Below are positions 8,645 through 17,964 of a stretch of 29,301 nt of DNA, piece after piece. Numbering within the stretch: the stretch's first letter is position 1; every line of letters begins with the position of its first letter. This DNA comes from Jaenimonas drosophilae. Taxonomy: Eukaryota > Euglenozoa > Kinetoplastea > Trypanosomatida > Trypanosomatidae. Made by a program: the position numbers and the translations under genes. The notes under the pieces are model-generated. The model did no database searches, was not told the DNA's origin, and was given only the letters and a program-made list of their open reading frames with translations. The DNA lies in NCBI GenBank assembly GCA_030849065.1, contig JASAON010001447.1, positions 1 to 29,301 of the forward strand, in the 5' to 3' direction.

Positions 8645-8795
8645 GATGTGCTAACCTATTCACCACAGAGTCAGAGAGAGGAAGAGTGTTAGAAGGGTGA
8701 ACAACACATGCGGGGCAAAAGAAGGCGGAGATGAAGGCCAAAGTGTATTTTGACACCAGCAAGGAGTTACCGTAAAGGGAGAAGAGCTCATCTTC

Positions 8796-9689
8796 TTACG
8801 CGCCAGGTTTGCGTGCCTGTTGGTGGCTAGCCGCCTGAATTCCTGCCCGTGTCTCTGCGCTTAGAACAGCCTGAAAAAACGTGGGCAGCCATCGTTGACC
8901 CTGTGCGTGGGCTGTACGGGCGACATCACGTGACGTCACATCCATTGCGTAGAGAAGTGCGTGAACGACGCATAGGGCCAGCAGCCACAGGTCAAACGAA
9001 ATGGCGAGCACCAACCCAAAGGTCTGAATGGGTCCCCCTTCCCCTGCTGCCCAACGGCCGCAACTCCACACGACGCAGCTCAGATTTGCTGCCGCGCACA
9101 GAATGAAGGCGAGGAAACGAGCTCTGCTACGTCGACCGACGCAATTACCAATGAAGTAGCAGTGGTGGTCCATGCCAAGCACATGGCCACCACACGCATG
9201 ACAGTAAGTGGCCTCACAGGAGCGAGGATGCTCAGCCGGCACCTGTGGGACCGCTACGACGCATGCCACAAAGGCGGTTGCGTAGGCACCAAGCAGAATC
9301 AGAAATACCGCCTCCTCTCGTTCACACTCCCGCCATAGGGATGATCCAAAGGGCATCCTTCCCTCAGCCACGTTATCCACGATCATCAGCACCGCAGCGA
9401 CTGGATCGCATTGTGATGTCTCGGAGGCCCGCATGTCATAAAAGAAAGCGTAGTACTGCCAGATCATCCCAACTACCACTGCACTCATACCCAGGCGTCC
9501 GTAACGACGGCCACTGGAATGCACAGATTGAATTGACTGCTGCCGCTCATGAAGCGCGTGACTCACAAAGCAGTCTCCTGCCACAAAGTTCAGCAGGAGT
9601 AGCACGGCTGGCAGTACAAGTACAACATATACCGCATGCCATGACAACAATGCTCCAAGGAGCAGCTCCACCACCTCGTCATAAGCCAT
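8796..9689 (-). CDS. DHHC palmitoyltransferase with variant zinc-binding region
   Basis: The protein has 297 residues. Hydrophobic segments lie near 8-36, 66-84, 127-149, 191-210 and 222-248. The cysteine-rich domain sits between the third and fourth: YCHACGGHVLGMDHHCYF at 162-179, then GNCVG. DHHC (174-177) is the catalytic motif that is S-acylated and passes palmitate to target Cys residues at the Golgi, ER or flagellar membranes. The zinc scaffold is unusual: the normal HC reads YC, the Cys three residues before the LxxDHHC block is His, and the first CxxC pair is not evident. The family's TTxE motif is at best weak (TSRD at 252-255). Closest in style to short ZDHHC proteins such as ZDHHC24. 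The leader has AG at 9729-9730 after a 10-T tract. Confidence 0.88.
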   Translation of the reverse strand: MAYDEVVELLLGALLSWHAVYVVLVLPAVLLLLNFVAGDCFVSHALHERQQSIQSVHSSGRRYGRLGMSAVVVGMIWQYYAFFYDMRASETSQCDPVAAVLMIVDNVAEGRMPFGSSLWRECEREEAVFLILLGAYATAFVACVVAVPQVPAEHPRSCEATYCHACGGHVLGMDHHCYFIGNCVGRRSRARFLAFILCAAANLSCVVWSCGRWAAGEGGPIQTFGLVLAISFDLWLLALCVVHALLYAMDVTSRDVARTAHAQGQRWLPTFFQAVLSAETRAGIQAASHQQARKPGA

Positions 9690-9728
9690 TCACAACAATC
9701 CACCCAAAGGGAGAGTGTTCTCCTTGAC

Positions 9729-9775
9729 CTAACGCGAAGGAGATATGGAGATTGGTGGCAAAACAAAAAAAAAAG
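9729..9775 (-). promoter_or_regulatory. Polypyrimidine tract and AG acceptor for DHHC gene
   Basis: A minus-strand T run (plus-strand A run 9765-9774) and further pyrimidines end in AG at 9729-9730. This gives a 39-base leader before the ATG at 9689. Confidence 0.6.
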
Positions 9776-9896
9776 TGGCGAGCAACATGATTTCGTGAGA
9801 GAAGGGAGTCAGCGACGCAGGAGGGAAGAATCAATAGCGATCTTCTCAGCGGTGAGATAATGGTTCACCCACACCACAGTGCAGAGGGCATCCGTC

Positions 9897-12362
9897 TTAT
9901 GTGTGCTGCCCCTCTTCGGTCCACTCCCCTTCCTCTGCACGACCTCGCTTGTGGGCACCTGGTTCACGAGCAGCCCGAAGCCGCTCTCCTTCACCGGACG
10001 GTTGTGCAGCAGCAGTGGTATTCGCCTCTGCCTCGTCGTTTGGTCGAACTGACGCATACCGTGGTGCCATTGGCGCCAGGAGGCCCATGCGCTGAAGCGC
10101 TGAACGAGAGAGGAGGGTCTTTCCCAGATCCTTCTCATGCTCCCATGGTTGAGCCATCTCCTTGAAGAAACTACGGGCGACCGCAACGGCGGCGTTGACG
10201 CTCAGGTTGGTGTGGTCCTTCAGGCACTGCTGGATCCAACATGGTAGTTTTCGTCGTTTGTCAGTAAGGGCAAACCGACGGTCTACGAGGAGCATCATAC
10301 CATAGTCCGTCTTGTTGCGTAGCACTCTACCAATGCACTGAGATGCCTGTCGCATAGCGTCAAAGTTGCGGAATTCACTTTCGGAAATGTGAAGGCACAC
10401 CTCCATCCAGTGCATGCGCTGCCGAAGTGGCTCATCCACCGGGGGCAAAAAAGGCACGCCAAACATCACCACGGCACGTCCATAGTGACGATCAAAATCG
10501 ATGCCCTCCGCAATCTTTCCACGAGCGATGGACATGAAAATAGCACCGCGGCCAATATCACATGCACGGCGGTAGTTTGCCAAGGCGATGGAGGTCTCCT
10601 CCACCCCTTGCGTCTCCACGAAGATGAGCTTATGAGTAGCAAGCTGTTGCAGAAAGCCAGAGCTTTGCCACGACAGGAGTACCTCTCCCATGTACTGATA
10701 GCCAGTAAAGAAGCAAACCATTCCGTCAGGAACAGTTCTTGCAAGCTCCAAAAGCAAGCTTTCATACACTGAGGTCACCAGTGTCTGGGCTTCTGGCGTA
10801 TTTCGAACCTTGAAACTACTCGTGATCTCCTCGGCAGTGAGGCTGACGCTCTCGGAGCTCCGAGTGACAATCACGGGAGCAATGCACTTACGACTCAGGG
10901 TCATGGAGAAGGACTTGGAGACGGTAGGGGTAAACCCCAATATTTTCGGGTAGATATCAAGGGGCGACAATGTACCGGAGGTGAGGATGACGCTGCGGAA
11001 GGTGGAGAACGTGTCCCGCAAGGCCAAGGACGCATCCACGCACACAGTCCGAATGACAGGGTCGGGAATGTGGGGCCGAGTGGGGTCAAAGGCCTCACAC
11101 ACAACCACAAATCCTGGTTTCTCGTAGCGGTCATCCGTGTAGTGGGTGGCTAGAATGGAGTACATCTGAGCTACAAGGGCAATAGGACGGTAGCGTCCAC
11201 TGTCTGTGATTTGTAACGTGTTCAGCAGCAAATTCAGCCGTTCAGTGACGTATTGGAGGTGGCTAATCTCAATGGCACATTCCTCCTTGACTTTGGTAAG
11301 AAAAATGAGAGGATCTGCGGCATAGGTTCGTGTGATACGCGACACGATTCGGTGAGTGTAGTCCACTAGGCGCTGCATGAAGGACAAAAAGTGGTCTGCC
11401 TGCCGAAGACTAGCTGGGATGGAGAGCTCATCGGAGATGGCAACCGGTATAGTGGATGCCGCTCCCCCTCCCTCACGACGACGATTCGACTGACTGTCAC
11501 GCCCTCGAGCCAACGCCAAGCCGTTCACTAGATTATCGTACTCTTCCTGCAGACGCTGGCGGTTGGTAGCCTTCATCGCGCCAAGCTCCCTCCCAAGATC
11601 ACTGATGTTTTGCTTTGCATCCATGGAGTCTTTCTTGGTGTAGATGAGAGACATGGCTTCGATGCAGACATCATCCACGTTGTGACCCTCATCCATCACG
11701 ACGATGGTATTGGCATCCAAATACTCCTTTGTTGCCGCTGACACAACAGGGTCGACGATGTACAGGTAGGAATGCACCACAATATCTGCTGCAGCCAGTG
11801 CTCTTCGGGCTAAATAGTACGGGCACACGTGGTGTTCTTCACCAAATCGGCGCAGATCATCAAGAGAGAACACTCCTGGGGGGAGCTCCACCGCAAGCGA
11901 CTCGAGCGTTTCAAAGTACTCGCATCGATTGTTCATTTGCCACGGAGCAGTCCTTGCCCTACACTCACTGTCCACCTCATCTGGATTGGTACGCGACGCC
12001 ACCGAAGGTTCGATGCAAAGGTTTCTTTTTGCAGTGAGGCAGAGGCCTCTTAGTGGCCGAAGATTGGCCGCTTCCTTATCCCAGTGGCTAAGAAGTTTGC
12101 GCAGCTCCTCCATTGTCTTGGCCATCTCTTCCACTGTTCGTGTGCAATACACAACTTTTCGAGCGTCATCACGATGATGATTAAGGTATGCAACTAGGAT
12201 GGAGAGAAGAGAGATTGTCTTTCCGGTTCCTGATGGCATCTCCAGCACCATGTGCCCCCCACGATCCAACCCGCGCTTTAGCTCCGTGATGTAGTCTAGC
12301 TGTTCTGGGTAAATGTACTCATAGGGGAACACCACCAGCACTTCCTCGACAAAAAACTTCAT
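9897..12362 (-). CDS. XPD: XPD/RAD3 DNA helicase, TFIIH subunit
   Basis: The protein has 821 residues; human XPD has 760. It is an SF2 5'-3' helicase of transcription/repair factor TFIIH. Visible in order: Walker A MPSGTGKT (42-49), motif Ia VVYCTRT (70-76), four iron-sulfur cysteines at 116, 134, 147 and 180, motif II DEGH (224-227), motif V SIARGKIAEGIDFD, and motif VI QCIGRVLRNKTDYG. Spacing and context of all blocks fit XPD rather than FANCJ or RTEL1. Motif II is DEGH, where the family has DEAH; Asp and Glu are kept. The C-terminal tail of about 80 residues beyond the helicase core is Arg/Glu-rich and poorly structured. In kinetoplastids TFIIH serves spliced-leader RNA transcription as well as repair. 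A leader AG lies at 12406-12407. Confidence 0.96.
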   Translation of the reverse strand: MKFFVEEVLVVFPYEYIYPEQLDYITELKRGLDRGGHMVLEMPSGTGKTISLLSILVAYLNHHRDDARKVVYCTRTVEEMAKTMEELRKLLSHWDKEAANLRPLRGLCLTAKRNLCIEPSVASRTNPDEVDSECRARTAPWQMNNRCEYFETLESLAVELPPGVFSLDDLRRFGEEHHVCPYYLARRALAAADIVVHSYLYIVDPVVSAATKEYLDANTIVVMDEGHNVDDVCIEAMSLIYTKKDSMDAKQNISDLGRELGAMKATNRQRLQEEYDNLVNGLALARGRDSQSNRRREGGGAASTIPVAISDELSIPASLRQADHFLSFMQRLVDYTHRIVSRITRTYAADPLIFLTKVKEECAIEISHLQYVTERLNLLLNTLQITDSGRYRPIALVAQMYSILATHYTDDRYEKPGFVVVCEAFDPTRPHIPDPVIRTVCVDASLALRDTFSTFRSVILTSGTLSPLDIYPKILGFTPTVSKSFSMTLSRKCIAPVIVTRSSESVSLTAEEITSSFKVRNTPEAQTLVTSVYESLLLELARTVPDGMVCFFTGYQYMGEVLLSWQSSGFLQQLATHKLIFVETQGVEETSIALANYRRACDIGRGAIFMSIARGKIAEGIDFDRHYGRAVVMFGVPFLPPVDEPLRQRMHWMEVCLHISESEFRNFDAMRQASQCIGRVLRNKTDYGMMLLVDRRFALTDKRRKLPCWIQQCLKDHTNLSVNAAVAVARSFFKEMAQPWEHEKDLGKTLLSRSALQRMGLLAPMAPRYASVRPNDEAEANTTAAAQPSGEGERLRAAREPGAHKRGRAEEGEWTEEGQHT

Positions 12363-12600
12363 TGTGATGGTTCAGTTGCGCTGTAAGACGTTTCCCAACA
12401 AACACCTATTCAGAGAGAAGAAGCACGAGATTCAAAAATAACACCCAGAGAGATATTTCTCATGCCTGTTCAGCATGAAGCTTCCAAGCCCTATGGTTCT
12501 CACCACTGTGTGAAAGCCGAGCAAATAGGTGCCAAGAGAATTGTCACCTCCAAAGAGCAGGTGGACGAGATATACTCAGGAGGTGTATCACCGTCTCACA

Positions 12601-14826
12601 CTACGGGACGTAGGTGTACATCCCCGCCTGCTGACGGTCACGTTCAATGATCTGCTTCCGCACCAGCTCCTCAACTGCTTGCTTGAACATCGCAGAGCTC
12701 ACCACGTACAGCCGCGACAGTTGTGCGGCGCACTCTGCCATGAGTTCACTGTGTGACAATTTCCCCCGAGACTTTAGGATCTTGGCAATCCACGCGCAAA
12801 CTGCCGGGCGCACGTCAGACGTGGAGGACGTCCCCGACGAGCTTGGGCCAACCACACTAATACGAGAGCGGGAAGGAAGAAGGCGTAGCTTCTTCTTTCG
12901 ACAGCAGAAGTGGCTGTTGAACTTCACTCGAGACGAGTCTGTGGCTGAAGGGCTCCCGTGGCGTGCCACTAGCACCGTTGACTGCAGAATCGGCTCCAAC
13001 GCCTTCATCACATCTTCGGACGAAATGCCACAGCGGGCTGCTAGCTCACCAATAGAGTACTCAGCAGCAGCGTTGAAGTGAAGCAGAACTGCCGCCTGAA
13101 CGCCAGTGACACACATAGTTTGCGCTTGGTTGCTTTCAAAATTTCCAAGGAGCTCGGCGTTACTGCACTCGTGTGACCACATCAATATGCGCCGCGACGG
13201 TTGCGGGAGATAGGCGTCACTTAGGTCATCCAATACCTGCTGAACTTCCCGTGGGAGAATCAGACCTGCGCGATCACACGTCATCCACGATGGCCACATG
13301 CCTTTCCTACCAACGAGCCAAGTAACCTGAAAAGATGGCGCTTTCCCCAAACTAGTGAGGGTTTCCGTGGCTCGAAAGGCGTTGGAGACAGTCAAATCGT
13401 TTTGCATGCTCTCCAAGTGTGTGGTGCTACTCGGACCACAACGTTGCTTCAACTTCTGTATGAAAAGCTTCTCCTTTTCTTCATCGTATGTGTATTCTGG
13501 AAACACAATGCGTTCTGCCATGAGATCACCCGCGGTGCGTATAAAGCAGTCACGATCCGATTGTATACCCAAAATACCGACTACACGATTCATCTCAGCC
13601 TCCACGGTTTGTTGGCTCTCGTGGTTTTGCTTCAGAAGCCAATCCATGTAGTGTGCCAGGCACTCACCAAACGGTATTTGCCTCGACTTGCCAGTCTTCT
13701 CACAACGTACAGGGAGCCCGCCAGCAAATGCTCTATCAAAGCCTTCGCGCGCGGCTTTGGCCATCACAAACTCACCGTGAAAGCACTGTGTGACGATGGC
13801 AGAGATGCTCTCAAACAATGAAAACATGGCACATACGTAATTGAGAGCATCCTTGGCATTCTCATCACCTTCGTACTTCCTTCCCAACTCCGTCGCTTCA
13901 CTTTCAATGTGGGACTTCAATATGACACCAAGGTTTTGCAGCCACGTCTCTCGCTTACAGAACATACTGTAATAGGCCTCCAGATGGTCCTTGTCGCGCT
14001 GCGCGAGGAAACGCCGAAATCCATCCTCGGAGTTCAGCAGCTTTTCCACAGTTGGAAGTGCATCGCCAAGACCTTCTTCCATGCACGACAGGATTGACTT
14101 CTTGTCGGCGCTACTAAAGTAATGATCGCATCGTTCCATTTCTTCCTGCAGAGCCCTTTGCATGCGAGTGAGGAACTGCTGCGCTGTGCAGCTTTTCCAT
14201 GACTCAGCCATCCGAATGCATTCTTTCTTCATGTACTCAAGAAATGACCATAAGAACTCCTTGCTGTACTCCGACTCCATTCCTTCTATCCCCATGGAAG
14301 CAAAGAGGTCCAGTGCTCCCTTGATGAGCACCCGATCCACCGGTACTCCGTCACGTTCCTGCACTAAGAACTGAAGTGCCACCTGAGTCATTGAGCCTGA
14401 TGTCTTTTTGAAGATTTGTTCGAGAAATATGCTACAAGCCACTTGTCGAAGTGATGGCTTTGAGTGATTGACTATGTAATACCTCGACAAATAGCTAAAG
14501 GTGCGTGCATTCCACTTGAACAGTTGAGTGTAACGTGACCAAATGTCGAGCACTTTCTTGAAGACCTCCACATCTGAGGATGCGTTGACGTCTGCGTGAC
14601 GGAGCAAGTAACTGGTCAGCATTTCCTGATAGTCCATGTACAGGAGCTCTCCGACATCATAACCTGGGTATTCCGATGGTTTCGCATTACGAGTCGCTGC
14701 TCGGTATACCACATGGTAGTAGGATAGATCAATAGAAGGGATCGTCGCCCCTCCATCTATTCGGCCTGCAAGCTCTTCAAAGTGCGCCTTCAATTCGCGC
14801 AGCGCATGACGATCCTCCTCTAGCAT
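12601..14826 (-). CDS. Cullin, ubiquitin ligase scaffold
   Basis: The protein has 741 residues, normal for cullins 1-4. The N-terminal two thirds are helical repeats with family-like segments (SYYHVVYRAATRNAK, YMDYQEMLTSYLLRH, YSMFCKRETWLQNLG). The central cullin homology region includes SNAFRATETL and AVLLHFNAAAEYSIGELA (winged helix A). The last 69 residues form the winged-helix B/Nedd8 domain: WIAKILKSRGKLSHSELM, with Lys685 at the site modified by Nedd8 in other cullins, ending MYTYVP like the usual MYxYxA. It would hold RBX1 at the C-terminus and a substrate adaptor at the N-terminus. Which cullin (1 or 3 most likely) cannot be told from sequence alone. It follows a pyrimidine tract with AG at 14894-14895. 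Confidence 0.93.
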   Translation of the reverse strand: MLEEDRHALRELKAHFEELAGRIDGGATIPSIDLSYYHVVYRAATRNAKPSEYPGYDVGELLYMDYQEMLTSYLLRHADVNASSDVEVFKKVLDIWSRYTQLFKWNARTFSYLSRYYIVNHSKPSLRQVACSIFLEQIFKKTSGSMTQVALQFLVQERDGVPVDRVLIKGALDLFASMGIEGMESEYSKEFLWSFLEYMKKECIRMAESWKSCTAQQFLTRMQRALQEEMERCDHYFSSADKKSILSCMEEGLGDALPTVEKLLNSEDGFRRFLAQRDKDHLEAYYSMFCKRETWLQNLGVILKSHIESEATELGRKYEGDENAKDALNYVCAMFSLFESISAIVTQCFHGEFVMAKAAREGFDRAFAGGLPVRCEKTGKSRQIPFGECLAHYMDWLLKQNHESQQTVEAEMNRVVGILGIQSDRDCFIRTAGDLMAERIVFPEYTYDEEKEKLFIQKLKQRCGPSSTTHLESMQNDLTVSNAFRATETLTSLGKAPSFQVTWLVGRKGMWPSWMTCDRAGLILPREVQQVLDDLSDAYLPQPSRRILMWSHECSNAELLGNFESNQAQTMCVTGVQAAVLLHFNAAAEYSIGELAARCGISSEDVMKALEPILQSTVLVARHGSPSATDSSRVKFNSHFCCRKKKLRLLPSRSRISVVGPSSSGTSSTSDVRPAVCAWIAKILKSRGKLSHSELMAECAAQLSRLYVVSSAMFKQAVEELVRKQIIERDRQQAGMYTYVP

Positions 14827-15003
14827 AGTGAAAATTGGCTAGGAGTCGTCTAGATATGCCACTCGACCGATAAGGCAGTCGCGCCAACCAACACTACGAA
14901 GAACATCAGGGAGAAAGTGGGAGAATCTCACGGTAGAATACAGGGGACATGTGGGACACGGGAGAAGCACACAGCGCGAACAACGTAAACAAGAATCTCA
15001 CTG

Positions 15004-15837
15004 TCAGCAATCCACATTGTCGTTGATCCCGGCCCGTGACACCCATTGACAGCAAGCCTCCTGCGTTGCGCGGTCAAGTTCCTCGAGTACTGCTCCCTTC
15101 AACTCTGCCTGAAGAATTAGCTCCTCTAGCTCGGTGAGATATCGAGAGGTTGCCGCCGCTTCGGAAAACATTGAGTGCGGAGTCTCATATGAACCCGCCA
15201 TGGAAAGTCCAGCCCGTTTCAACCGTTCCAAACCCTGACATTGAGCATGGAGATGGCTAAGAAGAGGTTTTGTGGCACGCAGTTGCTGAACTTTCTGGGA
15301 GCACTTCAGTATAGCAGGACTGAGAAGCACATTGGTTTTGCCTCTTGGAAGAGCGTACTCGTCATCGTTGCACCAGGATGCCCCAATTGCATGGAGAATG
15401 TGATCCACATCTCTCTGAAGGTCTTCAAGATCGTTTGTGGTCGCTTTCTTCACAGTGAGAAGCTCATCTGCTTTGTGGACATCAATCATGTTCATCACAC
15501 GACGTCGAAGCTTCATCTTGTCGACGTCGGCAGTTATACTAGACAGGGACTGCTCGAGTTGATGAACGCGAAGGACAAAATCAACTGTTGGCGCGGCACT
15601 ACTCGGAAGAGGGCAAACGTAATCACTTGAATTCCACAATTTTGGTGGAGGTGCTGTAGTGGAATCACAGAGTGATGCCCACTTCAGTACCTTCGTGTGG
15701 ATTCCAATTCCCTCGAAAACTGAATGTTCGGACGAACTTGTGGCAGTCTGCTGTTCCACCATATCACTATTCAAGCAATGAGTTATCTGGTTGCTGGTAC
15801 CTTCAAACACCTCTGCTAAAGGCGAGGTGATCGACAT
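15004..15837 (-). CDS. Coiled-coil protein, possibly dynamitin (DCTN2/p50)-like
   Basis: The protein has 277 residues from the ATG at 15837. The frame is open to 15966, but the AG at 15872-15873 after a 9-T run removes the upstream part, so MSITSPLAEVFEG is the likely N-terminus. The N-terminal 85 residues are Ser/Thr/Pro-rich and contain VFEG twice (10-13 and 40-43). Heptad-rich helices follow at about 84-150, 180-210 and 226-262. The layout is like dynamitin: a loose N-terminus with spaced aromatic/acidic motifs, a G-rich EGIGI element, then three coiled coils (VHQLEQSLSSITADV resembles the VAELEKRLTELE block). This is weak, pattern-level similarity, not identification. Dynamitin is a dynactin subunit linking dynein to cargo. 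Otherwise a hypothetical coiled-coil protein. Confidence 0.7.
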   Translation of the reverse strand: MSITSPLAEVFEGTSNQITHCLNSDMVEQQTATSSSEHSVFEGIGIHTKVLKWASLCDSTTAPPPKLWNSSDYVCPLPSSAAPTVDFVLRVHQLEQSLSSITADVDKMKLRRRVMNMIDVHKADELLTVKKATTNDLEDLQRDVDHILHAIGASWCNDDEYALPRGKTNVLLSPAILKCSQKVQQLRATKPLLSHLHAQCQGLERLKRAGLSMAGSYETPHSMFSEAAATSRYLTELEELILQAELKGAVLEELDRATQEACCQWVSRAGINDNVDC

Positions 15838-15857
15838 GACTGCGCGGTTAAGAAATG

Positions 15858-15887
15858 CTACCGCGAACAATCTGTAGAAAAAAAAAG
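15858..15887 (-). promoter_or_regulatory. Polypyrimidine tract and AG acceptor deciding the start at 15837
   Basis: A 9-T run on the minus strand (plus-strand A run 15878-15886) is followed by AG at 15872-15873 and again at 15858-15859. The ATG at 15837 is the first in-frame start after either, with a 21- or 34-base leader. Confidence 0.65.
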
Positions 15888-16025
15888 ATTGACGGCAAAA
15901 GGGGGACATTACTGAACACGATGCAGCTGGGAGATAAATCCGATGAACACATTCACCCACGATCAAAGTGGAATGGGGGCTACATTACAGCAGTGCGGGT
16001 GCACCCCGATGGAAGTGTACATCTG

Positions 16026-16523
16026 TTACGACTTTCGAATGCTCTGCTCTATGTCATCCAACATCACGGCAAACTCCTTCTCCATATCTGCAATGCGCTG
16101 ACATAAGGCATCGTGTCTCAATTTAGCCTCCTTGATCTTCTTGTCGTAGAGCATCTCTCTGTCTGACATCTCTTTTGTAATTCTCAGCTTCTCTTCCTGC
16201 AAGATACTCACTGTGGAATCTAATGCGGCTAGTTTTGTAATCATTTCGCGTTCATCCGTCTTGTACTGGCGTGTGTAGTCCGTGAGAATATCCATCCTTT
16301 CTTTGGACTTCTCAGCCAGCTCAGTTTCCTTAGTCGATAGAGTAGAGGTAAGATCGCACTGGTTTTGTCGCTTGGCTGCCAAACATTCCATTCTATCCAC
16401 ATAGATTTTTTTCAATGTGGCAAGCCGAAGAGTCAGAATAATGATTTCATCACTAACTTTCTGGTCAGCATAGTACACCTCGTTCGGTGGGCCTTTCGAC
16501 TTTCCCTTTCCCTTCGGTGGCAT
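16026..16523 (-). CDS. DRC12: DRC12/CCDC153-like flagellar coiled-coil protein
   Basis: The protein has 165 residues from the ATG at 16523. It opens MPPKGKGKSKGPPNEVYY, a basic N-terminus like that of CCDC153, then is almost entirely coiled coil (about 25-160). The end, IADMEKEFAVMLDDIEQSI, closely parallels the CCDC153 C-terminal block (ADMExxYExILHDSL). CCDC153/DRC12 is a small subunit of the nexin-dynein regulatory complex of axonemes. Start choice: a pyrimidine tract ends in AG at 16535-16536 and another AG directly abuts the ATG (16524-16525), while the longer open frame to 16589 begins upstream of these sites. Coiled-coil similarity can mislead, so the call rests on length, the basic MPPK start and the C-terminal block together. 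Confidence 0.65.
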   Translation of the reverse strand: MPPKGKGKSKGPPNEVYYADQKVSDEIIILTLRLATLKKIYVDRMECLAAKRQNQCDLTSTLSTKETELAEKSKERMDILTDYTRQYKTDEREMITKLAALDSTVSILQEEKLRITKEMSDREMLYDKKIKEAKLRHDALCQRIADMEKEFAVMLDDIEQSIRKS

Positions 16524-16724
16524 CTGTACAGAATCTAGAAGTAGAAGCATGAGGAAAAATATAGAGGAAAATTCGGTCAAACTAGTCACCGCAGAGGATC
16601 AAAACAAGACGATCGCAATAGCTTTGATATAACTGTCTTTCCTACGCATTCCAGCTGAGGCATATATAAATGCTGAACGAGCTCACCAAGATCCCCAAAA
16701 CTGTTCCACACAATGACGTGGGGT

Positions 16725-17765
16725 TCACTGAAACCATTTTCCGGCTTCACTTGGGACAACATTCTGTGCCTTCAAGATGAACGGGTGCTGAAGAAGCTCA
16801 ACAGCACTTGGACGACTTCCAGCAGGTTGTAGACATATTTGGATAAATTCTCTAAAATCTTTGCTAAAGTCCCGCCCAGAAGCAGCCCAGTCAATAGATA
16901 CAGGCCCAGATGCCAGCTGCTGGTACAATTCAAAAATCTTAGGCTTGAGCGCTGCAAAGGGGTACTCACCTATAGCACATTCAGCAATTGTGAGCCCGGC
17001 ACTCCAAATGTCGCTGTTGTACGAATACGACTGAGACTGAATTCTTTCAGGGCTCATATATGGTGTTGAGCCCTGTGCCGACAGCGTTTGCTGATCCGCC
17101 CCAGAGAATGTTCTAGCCACTCCAAAATCTGATATTTTCACATCCCCTTTTGTGTTGGCAAGCACATTAGCAGGCTTGATATCTCGGTGGATAATCTTTA
17201 GGCTATGTAGGTACGCCAACCCCTGGAATAGCTCGCGCGAAATGTAAGCAAGCATATCCTCGCTAAACTCCTTGGGGTGCCTCTTGATTACGTCAGTCAT
17301 GGTTCCCGCGTCCATGTACTCCAGAACAATATATAACCGACCCTCTCGAAAGAAAGCTTCGTACGAGGAAACGACATTTTTGTGTTTCACCGCCGCAACT
17401 TGGCGAAGCTCCGCCTCGAGTGCTGCTCTGGTTTCGTCTGAATCTCCGTCGAAGGCGATATATTTCATTGCGTACTTCTGCAGTGTCTCCCGGTGTTGCA
17501 CTACACGCACTTTTCCTTGGGAACCTTTCCCCAGCACGTCACCTATGCGCAAGTCTTCAAACTTTATTTTGTTCATAACCGCTTCTGTTTTGTGTTCGCC
17601 AACTGGAGTAGTTGCCTGTGGGCCCTGAGCGATTCCATTCTGTTTCACTCGCATTTCCATCCCACCTTCGCCTTTCACCACTAAGGTCATGGTGTCTGTG
17701 ATGGAGACAGCCTTATCCTGCTGTACCACTTGAATCTGTTCCAACTGAGGTCTCTTTGGTGGCAT
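16725..17765 (-). CDS. MAP kinase kinase (STE7/MEK family)
   Basis: The protein has 346 residues. A polar N-terminus of about 70 residues precedes a complete kinase domain (about 72-332): glycine loop GKGSQG (79-84), catalytic Lys101 in [15 protein letters not shown] (193-200), DFG (213-215), and [19 protein letters not shown] (236-254). The YMSPER and SDIWSAGL blocks are typical of MAPKKs. In the activation loop, Ser229 lines up with MEK1 Ser222; the Ser218 position is Gln225, with Thr227 near by. The family phosphorylates MAP kinases; kinetoplastid members such as Leishmania MKK are known to affect flagellar length, though nothing here assigns this paralogue to that role. Leader AG at 17796-17797 follows a 9-T tract, giving a 30-base leader. 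Confidence 0.92.
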   Translation of the reverse strand: MPPKRPQLEQIQVVQQDKAVSITDTMTLVVKGEGGMEMRVKQNGIAQGPQATTPVGEHKTEAVMNKIKFEDLRIGDVLGKGSQGKVRVVQHRETLQKYAMKYIAFDGDSDETRAALEAELRQVAAVKHKNVVSSYEAFFREGRLYIVLEYMDAGTMTDVIKRHPKEFSEDMLAYISRELFQGLAYLHSLKIIHRDIKPANVLANTKGDVKISDFGVARTFSGADQQTLSAQGSTPYMSPERIQSQSYSYNSDIWSAGLTIAECAIGEYPFAALKPKIFELYQQLASGPVSIDWAASGRDFSKDFREFIQICLQPAGSRPSAVELLQHPFILKAQNVVPSEAGKWFQ

Positions 17766-17795
17766 TATGCAACTCTGTCGATATGAGTGTTTGAC

Positions 17796-17850
17796 CTATG
17801 AATAAAAAAAAAGACTGGTGTTGCATGAAGCGTTTTAAAAAAGAAAAAAG
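17796..17850 (-). promoter_or_regulatory. Polypyrimidine tracts and AG acceptor for MAPKK gene
   Basis: T-rich minus-strand tracts (plus-strand A runs 17804-17812 and 17838-17848, the latter with one G) precede an AG at 17796-17797. This fits trans-splicing 30 bases before the ATG. Confidence 0.6.
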
Positions 17851-17964
17851 TGGATAATTGTTTCACATCACCAGGATATACCATCACTGGGAATTGATTA
17901 CACAGTGCGCGACATGTGGATCAAATTAGGCACTTGGCAGATACATGTGTTCTACATCAACCAT

